Shown here one piece after another: positions 1 to 6,874 of a DNA stretch of 44,171 nucleotides (position 1 is the first letter of the stretch; the number at the start of each line of letters is the position of its first letter). Source of the DNA: Gp13-AA77 sp036521995 (GTDB lineage: Bacteria; Acidobacteriota; Terriglobia; UBA7540); the NCBI GenBank assembly GCA_036521995.1, contig DATDGR010000215.1, forward strand, positions 1 through 44,171, written 5' to 3'. The notes under the pieces were generated by a model. The model searched no databases. It was not told the origin of the DNA and saw only the letters and a list, made by a program, of their open reading frames with translations. A program made the position numbers and the translations under genes.

Positions 1-872
1 ATCTTCTCGTTGGGGACGGCTCCTGAATAAGAGCCATAACTGGTGGTGGAGTCGTTGACCTGGCAGAAATAGGCCCATAACGGAACGTGCTCCCGCTGCA
101 GGTCCTGATGCAACATCGGAACCACGCAGATGGGAAAGTCACCGGCAATCCCGCCACCAATCTGGAAGAACCCGAGCGCAGTTTGCGCTGTCGTCCTGGT
201 ATACCACTCAGCCAGCTCCATCATGTATTCGATGCCGGTGCGGACGGTGTGAACGCTCTTGACGGCGCCTGAAATGCAGTGCCCGGCGTACATGTTGCCT
301 AAGGTAGCGTCTTCCCATCCCGGCACGAACATCGGCAAATTTTTTTGAGCGGCGGCCAGAAGCCAGCTGTTCTTGGGATCGATCTGATACGAGTCCGATA
401 GGCGGCAGGAAAGCAGAATTTTGTACATGAACTCGTGCGGGAAGAAGCGCTGGCCCCCCTGGTCCGCCGCCACCCACTCTTCCAGGACCGCAGCCTCGAT
501 GCGCCGCATCGCTTCCATCTCCGGGATGCAGGTGTCCGTGACGCGGTTCATGTGGCGGGCTAGCAGAGCCGCCTCATCCTTCGGCGTCAAATCCCGATAA
601 TGGGGCACCCGCTCATAGAAATCGTGCGCCACCAGGTTGAACACGTCCTCTTCCAGGTTGGCGCCGGTGCAGCAGATTCCGTGAACCTTGTCCTGCCTGA
701 TCATCTCGGCCAAGGAGATGCCCAGTTCAGCGGTGCTCATGGCACCAGCGAGGGTCACAAACATCTTGCCGCCCGAGTTGAGCAGCTTGATGTAACCGTC
801 GGCAGCGTCAACCAAAGCTGCCGCATTGAAGTGGCGATAGTGGAGCTTGATAAAAGAGGAGATGGATGACAT
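1..872 (-). CDS. Deoxyhypusine-synthase-family enzyme (3' end off window)
   Basis: Starts at the ATG at 872-870 and runs off the left edge, giving about 290 residues. It has the NAD-dependent DHS fold signatures: a Gly/Ala-rich AGAMSTAELG segment near residue 43, ICCTGANLEED near 66, and GGGIAGDFPICVV at 239-251. Eukaryotic DHS has GGGIVKHH here, where the Lys forms the enzyme-imine intermediate with the butylamine group. This protein has Gly244 at that place, so it should not run normal deoxyhypusine chemistry. Bacteria have no eIF5A substrate, and bacterial DHS relatives are known to act on free polyamines (homospermidine or spermidine type reactions). The gene lies 46 bases downstream of the arginine decarboxylase gene on the same strand, so a role in polyamine synthesis from agmatine is inferred. 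The exact substrate cannot be read from the sequence. Family assignment is firm, reaction is not. Confidence 0.85.
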   Translation of the reverse strand, partial: MSSISSFIKLHYRHFNAAALVDAADGYIKLLNSGGKMFVTLAGAMSTAELGISLAEMIRQDKVHGICCTGANLEEDVFNLVAHDFYERVPHYRDLTPKDEAALLARHMNRVTDTCIPEMEAMRRIEAAVLEEWVAADQGGQRFFPHEFMYKILLSCRLSDSYQIDPKNSWLLAAAQKNLPMFVPGWEDATLGNMYAGHCISGAVKSVHTVRTGIEYMMELAEWYTRTTAQTALGFFQIGGGIAGDFPICVVPMLHQDLQREHVPLWAYFCQVNDSTTSYGSYSGAVPNEK

Positions 873-918
873 GGAATCAATCTGTTTCGGCTACCCGAGG
901 CCCAGGTGGCGGCGTGCC

Positions 919-1473
919 CTATTCGTCTATTCCGAGGAGCACTGAGGCCGCCAGCACGGTCGTCCAGAGGCCGCGCTTGTCTCCGATGGCGGACTGGGTG
1001 ATTTCCAGGGTGCGAACGATCTTGTTTGAAATCCGGTAAATCTCCTTCTTTTCGTCCCAGCTCCGGTCGGGATCGAACTCCACGCCCAGGGTGGTGGCGA
1101 GCATTTCGGCGGCCAACTCTTCGGCGTATTCGCCGGCCACTTCTTCGGTCTGGCCGAACGAGTGATGCTCGGAAAGATAGCCGAAGGTGTTGCGGTCGGC
1201 CGGAAGGGCCACGCCCACCGAGGCCGCGATCAGCCGGTGGGGCTCGCGCGTAGAGTTTTCGCTGATCACCACGAAAGTCACCTGGCCGGGTTCAAGCTCT
1301 TTCATGCCCTCGGCGCGCGGGATCAGCTTGCAGCGCGGCGGAAAGATGCTGGAGACCCTCACCAAATTGCAGGCGTGAATCCCAGCTGAACGCAGCGCCA
1401 GCTCGAAACTGGTGAGCTTCTCGCGGTGCTTACCCACGCCCTTGGTCAGAAACATGCGCTTTGGAACAAACAT
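919..1473 (-). CDS. Pyruvoyl-dependent arginine decarboxylase (PvlArgDC)
   Basis: A 184-residue protein with the PvlArgDC hallmark VRVSSIFPPRCKLI; self-cleavage between the paired serines (residues 41-42) would give a beta chain and an alpha chain with an N-terminal pyruvoyl group. Further family features are GKHREKLTSFELALRSAGI before the cleavage site and the acidic GEYAEELAAEMLATTLG segment after it. The enzyme converts arginine to agmatine and CO2 in the cytoplasm. The ATG at 1473 is preferred: the frame stays open to a TTG at 1563, but the family usually begins just before MFVPKRMFLTKG, and the region further upstream looks like a promoter. The DHS-family gene follows directly, so the two probably form a polyamine operon. 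An agmatinase might lie beyond the window. Confidence 0.92.
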   Translation of the reverse strand: MFVPKRMFLTKGVGKHREKLTSFELALRSAGIHACNLVRVSSIFPPRCKLIPRAEGMKELEPGQVTFVVISENSTREPHRLIAASVGVALPADRNTFGYLSEHHSFGQTEEVAGEYAEELAAEMLATTLGVEFDPDRSWDEKKEIYRISNKIVRTLEITQSAIGDKRGLWTTVLAASVLLGIDE

Positions 1474-1561
1474 CACTGGCCCCGGTAAGCGCCCGGGATT
1501 CTGTCGCAACCTTGCGAGGCCGGGTCGCCTCTTCCCTCTCGAGTTTTCTGAAACGCGATTC

Positions 1562-1591
1562 AACGTAACAAGAAGCGGTGAAAAGTGTCAA
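1562..1591 (-). promoter_or_regulatory. Candidate promoter of the arginine decarboxylase operon
   Basis: On the minus strand a perfect TTGACA (1591-1586) is followed, after 18 bases, by TACGTT (1567-1562) as a weak -10. It lies about 90 bases upstream of the preferred ATG at 1473. A GTAACAA half-site (1565-1571, plus strand) overlaps the proposed -10, which would suit repression. Confidence 0.4.
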
Positions 1592-1618
1592 CGAAATTTG
1601 GCCCACGAGGCGTGGTCT

Positions 1619-1636
1619 TTGTTACAAGCGTAACAA
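1619..1636. promoter_or_regulatory. Palindromic operator candidate TTGTTAC-N4-GTAACAA
   Basis: Perfect 7-bp arms around a 4-base centre, in the divergent region between the decarboxylase operon and the C45 hydrolase gene. The arm GTAACAA occurs again at 1565-1571 on the proposed -10. The TTAC-N4-GTAA core is a common TetR-family shape, but no TetR gene is in the window, so the regulator is unknown. Confidence 0.45.
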
Positions 1637-1780
1637 ATTCTCGACCCGCGGTGAACGCGGAGGCCTCACTTCCCGCCATCGCGATGAAGAAAGCGTCGGC
1701 TTGAGGGTTGCAGCAAAAGGGACTAACATAGTGAGAGTTAAACTGCGGTTTCAGTGAGCATCGCGGACTTCCGGGTAGCG

Positions 1781-1796
1781 GTACAGTCAACTGTAC
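1781..1796. promoter_or_regulatory. Palindrome GTACAGT-CA-ACTGTAC upstream of the C45 gene
   Basis: Perfect 7-bp inverted repeat with a 2-base centre, ending 37 bases before the GTG start of the C45 hydrolase. It is flanked by two copies of GACTTCCG (from 1766 and 1801). It could be an operator or a leader hairpin; nothing else in the sequence decides this. Confidence 0.35.
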
Positions 1797-1833
1797 TGCC
1801 CGACTTCCGCCAAAGTACGGAGGAGAATTACAG

Positions 1834-3366
1834 GTGAGAGAAAAGGCGCTTAAGCTGGCGTGGTTGGCAGGATTTGTGGTTCTGACGTCCACGCTCATGA
1901 TGCTCCGCTCCGAACGCGTAGCGGAGGGGGCGTCGTGCGCCCGGCTACCCCGGTTCGACGCGTGCCCGACAGGAGCCAGGCGGCTCGAGGCCGCCCCGGT
2001 TTTTCTGTCGGCAAAGGCGCAATCTCAGGACCCGCGCCTGGCCCATGCTTATCGCTTTGACCGCGGGGAGTGGATCTACCTGCACCTCGAAGGGTCACCC
2101 GGGGCCATTGGCTACCAGCACGGATACCTTCTGGCTCCCGAGATCGCCGACGCTTTTGAGGGCGTCAAGCTGATCGACACTCACCAAACCGAGAAGCCTT
2201 GGGACTTCTTCCGCGACGCCGCGCGTGACATGCTCTGGCCGCACATCGACGCCGAATATCAGGCGGAACTCAAGGGAATTGTCGCGGGTCTCGAGGCCCG
2301 AGGCGCGAAGATGGACCTGTGGGACGTAGTGGCGGTCAACGCTTTCGAGGAGCTGCCTGAGTACTACGTTCCCTGGTACAACGAGCAGCACAAGGTGGCC
2401 GGCACTCCCGAGATCACGCCGGAGGGCAACTGCAGCGCCTTTGTCGCCACCGGAAGCTGGACGAAGGACCACGGAGTGGTGATCGCCCACAACAACTGGA
2501 CCAACTTTATTGACGGCGAGCGCTGGCGCATCATTTTTGACGTTGCGCCCGAACACGGCTACCGCATGCTGACGGACGGCTTTCCGGGCGTGATTACCAG
2601 CGATGACGATTTCGGTGTCAACTCCGGCGGCCTGATGGTGACCGAGACCACCATTACCCAGTTCCGCGGCTGGGACCCGAACGGCAAACCCGAGTTTGTG
2701 CGCTCGCGCAAGGCCATGCAGTATGCCGACTCCATCGACAGCTACGTCAAGATCATGCTCGACGGCAATAACGGCGGCTACGCCAACGACTGGCTGCTCG
2801 GCGATCGCAAGACGGGCGAGATCGCCCAATTTGAGCTGGGTCTGAAGAACTATCGCGTCTGGCGCACGAAGGACGGCTATTATGTGGGCTCGAATTTCTC
2901 CAGCGATCCGAAGCTGACCAAGGAAGAGACCGCCTTCGATCCCGACAATCCGGAGACCTCGCCCAACGCCCGACACATCCGCTGGGACGAGCTCATGAGC
3001 CAGAACAAGGGCCGCATCGACGTGGAGCTTGCCCAGGCTTTTGAGTCAGACCACTACGATTCCTATGAGAGGCGCGAGGATGCCGACGCCCGCACCATCT
3101 GCGGCCACACGGAGACGTCGTCCACGGGCGTGCCCGTCTGGGACTGGCCCGCTTATTTTCCGGGCGGCGCTGTGCAGGGCAAAGCGACTGACAGCAAAAT
3201 GGCCGCCGCTATGAGCCTGGTGGCGCGCCGGGGTCATCCTTGCGGCACAGATTTCCTGGCCGAGCCTTTCCTCAAAGCGCATCCGGAGTTCGCCTGGATG
3301 GCGCCGGTGCTTCGCGACATGAAGGCTGGTCCGTGGACAGACTTCCACTCGGACGAGAAACCGTAG
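1834..3366 (+). CDS. Exported C45-like N-terminal-nucleophile hydrolase
   Basis: A 510-residue protein with an N-terminal hydrophobic segment (residues 8-23) suggesting export. The GTG start is supported by GGAGGA 9 bases upstream. EGSPGAIGYQHGYLLAPEI (about 86-104) and GNCSAFVATG (198-207) match the C45 acyltransferase / phospholipase-B-like group of Ntn hydrolases. Cys200 would become the N-terminal nucleophile after autocleavage. Downstream WTNFIDGERW and VNSGGLMVTET fit the same fold. Family members cleave or transfer acyl groups on amide or ester bonds; the substrate here is unknown. A degraded second copy of its last ~40 codons lies at 6201-6330. It is transcribed away from the polyamine genes and seems to stand alone. 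Confidence 0.8.
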   Translation: MREKALKLAWLAGFVVLTSTLMMLRSERVAEGASCARLPRFDACPTGARRLEAAPVFLSAKAQSQDPRLAHAYRFDRGEWIYLHLEGSPGAIGYQHGYLLAPEIADAFEGVKLIDTHQTEKPWDFFRDAARDMLWPHIDAEYQAELKGIVAGLEARGAKMDLWDVVAVNAFEELPEYYVPWYNEQHKVAGTPEITPEGNCSAFVATGSWTKDHGVVIAHNNWTNFIDGERWRIIFDVAPEHGYRMLTDGFPGVITSDDDFGVNSGGLMVTETTITQFRGWDPNGKPEFVRSRKAMQYADSIDSYVKIMLDGNNGGYANDWLLGDRKTGEIAQFELGLKNYRVWRTKDGYYVGSNFSSDPKLTKEETAFDPDNPETSPNARHIRWDELMSQNKGRIDVELAQAFESDHYDSYERREDADARTICGHTETSSTGVPVWDWPAYFPGGAVQGKATDSKMAAAMSLVARRGHPCGTDFLAEPFLKAHPEFAWMAPVLRDMKAGPWTDFHSDEKP

Positions 3367-3489
3367 CCAGAGCACGGAGTGCAGTCAGGGAATACCCGCA
3401 GAAAGAAATACCCTTCGAGCTTCGAGGCGGAAATCAAAGGCGCGGTCTGCCTCGGACACAGAATTTCCGCTGCCTGTGACCCCGAAAGT

Positions 3490-3897
3490 TCAATTCGCAG
3501 CGCTTGCGCGGGGACGGCGCTCCGTCTTTCGGTAGATGCCTTGAGCGACATCCAAAGAAGCAAGGATCAGGAGACTTAGCACGAGACAACCGACTGCTGC
3601 CAGGAGGAAGAACCACATCAGATTCAGCAGGGTCTGTGACCTTGCCCCCGGCAGACCCAGGAGCTCCTCAGTGCCCCAGGTAATGAACAAAACAAAGAAG
3701 CCCAGAATCAGCACCAGGAAGGCCCAGCGGTTGAATCTGGCGGAGCGTTCCGGACCTTTCCATTCCTTCCCCAAAGCTCTCCGGAGTTGTCCCAGGATTT
3801 CGTCCTGAGCGGTCTTGTAGTGGTACAGGGCGATGAGCACCACAGTCGCGATGCCGAAGAGGGGAATCAACCCCGCGTATTTCTCGATGTAGGCCAA
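3490..3897 (-). CDS. Small membrane protein, three transmembrane segments, unknown
   Basis: A 135-residue protein with hydrophobic segments at about 9-25, 61-77 and 92-113, and basic stretches between them. I recognise no family. It starts with TTG at 3897, overlapping the end of the upstream gene by 31 bases, with AGAGG 5 bases before the start. The overlap implies translational coupling. As the last gene of a three-gene minus-strand cassette, it probably acts at the inner membrane with its coiled-coil neighbour. Function unknown. Confidence 0.6.
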   Translation of the reverse strand: MAYIEKYAGLIPLFGIATVVLIALYHYKTAQDEILGQLRRALGKEWKGPERSARFNRWAFLVLILGFFVLFITWGTEELLGLPGARSQTLLNLMWFFLLAAVGCLVLSLLILASLDVAQGIYRKTERRPRASAAN

Positions 3898-4400
3898 CCT
3901 AACCTCTGAGCCGACTTCGCTTCAGACTGCCAGTCTTTCCAATCGAGCTCCGCTAGATGTGAGAGGACGGCGGCACCCGCACTCACGCCCAGCCCTGCCC
4001 AACCTAAGCCCGGCCGGATCGCCTGAAGACCAAAGAGCATTTGCGCCGTCAAAGCGCTGGAGAAGAACAAAAGGAACAGCAGAGACGTTCTAAAGATCTG
4101 CCTGTGAGGCAAGTGCTGTTCAAAATACCGAAGCAACTCGGAATTCTTCACTCTAAGGTCTTCGACGTCCCGTGCTAACACAGCGTTCTTTCGCAGCAAT
4201 TCTTCCTTCTCCTCCGTTGACTTGGAGTTTTGCGACTCCAACAGAACTTGCTGCCTGTAATGCTGCAGCAACGATTCCTCCCACTCCCGCTCCTGCTTTT
4301 CCCACTCTTCCCGTTCACGCTGGCCGAGCAAGGCCTCGAACCTGGCCTCAGGGCCTGTGGAGGATTTCACTGCGAGTTCCACTTCGAGCGACTGATACAT
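3867..4400 (-). CDS. Coiled-coil protein with two C-terminal membrane segments, unknown
   Basis: From ATG 4400 the product is 177 residues. The N-terminal half is highly charged with heptad-like spacing (Glu/Arg/Lys/Gln-rich, about residues 18-90), indicating a long coiled coil. Two hydrophobic segments follow at about 99-118 and 125-142, then a short polar tail. The ATG is chosen because AGGTAGAGG lies just upstream; a GTG at 4463 is also in frame and would add 21 residues. The gene starts 70 bases (or 7 with the GTG) after the HEPN-like gene. The architecture, a cytoplasmic coiled coil anchored by a membrane hairpin, recalls effector or scaffold partners in multi-gene conflict systems, but no family is recognised. 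Confidence 0.6.
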   Translation of the reverse strand: MYQSLEVELAVKSSTGPEARFEALLGQREREEWEKQEREWEESLLQHYRQQVLLESQNSKSTEEKEELLRKNAVLARDVEDLRVKNSELLRYFEQHLPHRQIFRTSLLFLLFFSSALTAQMLFGLQAIRPGLGWAGLGVSAGAAVLSHLAELDWKDWQSEAKSAQRLGWPTSRNTRG

Positions 4401-4470
4401 AGCTACCTCTACCTGTAGATCGCGCGTTCCAAGAGCGAAATAGGCCGCCGGCTTGCCCCGCACGGCAATC

Positions 4471-5910
4471 TCAGGGTGCGTTTTGGGAAGACTCTACAAC
4501 TCTGTCCTCCTGGCTTTCAATACTGGCATCAAAGGCGGCTCCGGTAGTAATGTTCTGCATGGTGGTGAGCAACTGACGAGTGCCCGGGAGCTCGTTTAAT
4601 AGCCGCATTAGAATCTCGCGCCACTGGCGGTCCGCCATCAAACTTGCGCCGTGAGCAATTTCATTGCGAAGCTTGGCCAGATCCGACCCCGGAAGGGGGA
4701 TCTGCAAGTTTTCCTTCCGGATTGCCAGCGTGTAGAGCGTGACCAGGTCTCCAAGGCTCAGGAACTCTCCCTTCTCCTTCTTGATCTTTGCGCTCTCGGA
4801 GAGCTCCCTGAAGCTCAGTTTTTTCCTGTTTAGGAACGGATAGAGACCTTCCCGCAGGTCGTACTCCAGCTTGGCGAAAAACAGGTAGAGAACCTTGGCC
4901 ATCTCCTTGGCCCCTTGTTTGGGCTCCAGGAAGGCGAGCAGGTAGTCGTGGAGCAGTTGTTTGTCCTCGGGTGTCAGCTCGAAGTCAGGCCAGTTTGACT
5001 TCAGTGACCGCAGAAACTGTTCCACCTCCCGCTCTTTGGGATAGCCCCTGTCATAGTAGAGCTCGGGGACGATCGACTGTACAAAGAGATCCTTGCCACC
5101 AACCTTGGTGAGCGTTGTCTTACCGATCCGCTCGTCACCCACTACCTTCTTGTCGTCGCCTGAAACCAGATAGGTTTCGGTGCTCGGATCAAAGTGGCTG
5201 AATTCGGTTCGAATCCAGGTGGGCAGCTCGACCACCGAGAAATAGTCTTGCGCCTTCACCTTGCCCTTGATCAGAATCGAGGCGAATCCGTAACCCCGGT
5301 AAATGGAGAATTGAAAGATCTTCGTGAACCTTCCCGTCTTTTCCTGCAGGGCTTCCTGAATGCGGTTGACGACTCCCGGAATGGCACTCTCGTCGCGGCC
5401 GAAGCTCACTCCCACGTAAAACCGGATGGCGGTCACCGGCTGGCGTTCGATCACAAGGCCGTCCCTCAGCAGCTTCGCGAGCGTCTGGCTACCGGGCTCC
5501 TGCGCCTCGACGATCTTCCGGTCATCGAGCGAAGCCAGGTCATGATCCCTGATATCGAGGTTGCCTGGGTTGCCGTTCCGGTCGCTCCGGAATTCGATGC
5601 TGGTCACGGCGAAAGTGGCTGGCGCTCGCCAGGGCACCAACTGTTTTTCGAGCGCCTGCCGGAAACTGTCTTCGATACTTGGATGGAGCCAAGCTCTAAT
5701 GAGCAGATCGTACAGCCCGAATATCCGGAACACGCGGATGCCGCCGAGCCCGGTCACCCTTAGCAGCGTTGTGATCTGGGTGTCGAGGTTGTTGGGGTCG
5801 AAATGCCTAAGCCGCACGAGAAAGTGATAGAGCCGCTCGCCTAAGTGGCCGTGCACCCGTGAGTGCCACACCTTGTCATGCCAGCCGTTTACTCCCGCGT
5901 CGCCGGACAT
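4471..5910 (-). CDS. 479-aa protein with HEPN-like Rx4H motif and tandem ferredoxin-like modules
   Basis: First gene of the cassette; ATG at 5910 with no clear ribosome site. Three regions can be seen. Around residues 50-85, the stretch RVTGLGGIRVFRIFGLYDLL resembles the Lrp/AsnC RAM (ACT-like) pattern in which a strand ends in G-x-Y-D followed by hydrophobics. A second similar stretch, FQFSIYRGYGFASILIKG, lies near residues 197-214. The C-terminal third is helical and carries LRNEIAHG, an R-N-x3-H (Rx4H) motif at Arg415-His420, the catalytic signature of HEPN ribonucleases, in a helical setting with a following charged helix. A sensor module joined to a HEPN-type nuclease would fit a defence or stress role. 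This is inference: the Rx4H motif is short and can occur by chance. Confidence 0.65.
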   Translation of the reverse strand: MSGDAGVNGWHDKVWHSRVHGHLGERLYHFLVRLRHFDPNNLDTQITTLLRVTGLGGIRVFRIFGLYDLLIRAWLHPSIEDSFRQALEKQLVPWRAPATFAVTSIEFRSDRNGNPGNLDIRDHDLASLDDRKIVEAQEPGSQTLAKLLRDGLVIERQPVTAIRFYVGVSFGRDESAIPGVVNRIQEALQEKTGRFTKIFQFSIYRGYGFASILIKGKVKAQDYFSVVELPTWIRTEFSHFDPSTETYLVSGDDKKVVGDERIGKTTLTKVGGKDLFVQSIVPELYYDRGYPKEREVEQFLRSLKSNWPDFELTPEDKQLLHDYLLAFLEPKQGAKEMAKVLYLFFAKLEYDLREGLYPFLNRKKLSFRELSESAKIKKEKGEFLSLGDLVTLYTLAIRKENLQIPLPGSDLAKLRNEIAHGASLMADRQWREILMRLLNELPGTRQLLTTMQNITTGAAFDASIESQEDRVVESSQNAP

Positions 5911-6628
5911 AGTTATCTCAAGTCAGCTAGGATCATCCTCGCTGCCGCCATGGACCGGGAAGGGGGGACCGCGCAGTCGCCTACCCAGGCGTTACCTCAC
6001 CCCGGCTGCCCCATTCAGAACAGGCACAAGAAACAAGGGGCTGAACTCAACCAACGCAAGCTCACCCTGCAACACGGTCGAAGAACATCCCTATCCCACT
6101 CGTTTCTCATCTTGCCCGCTAACTACTCTTCAGCCAATCTAAGGGCAAGCTTTTTGCCTGTCAAGAAATAACTTCGGCTCGCCCGGTTTCAGAGCGTAAA
6201 CGCTTGGGCGAGCCCTTCTTCAAAGCGCATCCGGAATTCGTGCGCATGGCGCAGGCGCTTCAGGACCGGCGCTTCAGGGTATGAAGGCTGGTCCGTGGAC
6301 AAAACTTCCAGTCGGACGAAAAGCCACAGCAGCGCCAAGCGGCTTGGGCGCGCGACGGCGGGCAGTGGGGAATCCAGTCGATATGGGAAAGTAGCCCGCA
6401 CTTTTCTCAAAAGCTGAAGAAGCTTTCCACCCGGATTACCTTCCAACACAACAACCCCGACGTTTCAGCTCCAAGAAACCACGCGAGTTGGGGGCCTAAC
6501 CCGTGGCGGGTCAAGTGCTGTAGCGGCACTGGCGCGCGACTCTGCCACACGGCGGAGAGGTGAACGCGGGCCGCAGCCTGAACCCCGTATCAGGGCGGAC
6601 GGTTCATCTCGTGCCTTGGCCGCAGGGG
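5911..6628. other. Non-coding stretch around the C45 relic
   Basis: Apart from the C45 gene remnant at 6201-6330 I see no convincing gene, RNA or promoter here. Open frames on either strand have no ribosome sites and read like noise. The region separates the HEPN-like cassette from the leader of the metallophosphoesterase gene. Confidence 0.5.
6201..6330 (+). pseudogene. Relic of a second C45 hydrolase gene (3' end only)
   Basis: Translation gives GEPFFKAHPEFVRMAQALQD and then, after a frame break, QNFQSDEKP. This corresponds to the extreme C-terminus of the intact C45 protein (AEPFLKAHPEFAWMAPVLRD ... DFHSDEKP, 3257-3363). The nucleotide match is also clear, for example TCAAAGCGCATCCGGA and ATGAAGGCTGGTCCGTGGAC in both copies. 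The remnant is on the same strand as the intact gene and about 2.9 kb downstream, with the HEPN-like cassette between. Everything upstream of the last ~40 codons is missing. Confidence 0.75.
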
Positions 6629-6827
6629 CGATGCTGATTTCCTTGGGGGGCAGCGTCGCCTCTCGGTCACTCCTCGGATTCCCCATGGCCGGGAGCTGGT
6701 CGCCCTCACGCGGCCACTTGCCATTCAAATCGCATTTCTTCTCTGCCATTCTCCTCGACTTAGGAACTTGACTCGCATCGAACGCGTGGTGCGCTGATTT
6801 GTCATTTCGTATTCACCCGTTTCTGTT
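6629..6827 (+). repeat. Leader repeat, copy A (upstream of metallophosphoesterase)
   Basis: Roughly 199 bp that align, with many substitutions and small gaps, to 9885-10077. Shared blocks include GCGATGCTGATT at the start, GCAGCGTCGCCTC, AACTTGACTCGCA versus GCCTAACTCGCA, TGCGCTGAT and a final TTCTG. Copy A ends 47 bases before the phosphoesterase ATG, so it probably contains that gene's promoter. Confidence 0.6.
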
Positions 6828-6874
6828 ACGATGACCAACACTGCGAACATCCCGGCAGAAAAAGGAGAAAAGAA

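Noticed and set aside
2095..2976. Long minus-strand frame opposite the C45 gene (293 codons)
   Set aside because: Shadow of the GC-rich coding strand; its product has no family features while the plus frame has clear C45 motifs.
5200..5215. tRNA T-loop-like GGTTCGAATCC
   Set aside because: It lies inside the HEPN-like coding sequence and no acceptor or anticodon stem surrounds it.
6465..6749. 94-residue minus-strand open frame
   Set aside because: Low-complexity product, no ribosome site, and it overlaps the duplicated leader repeat.
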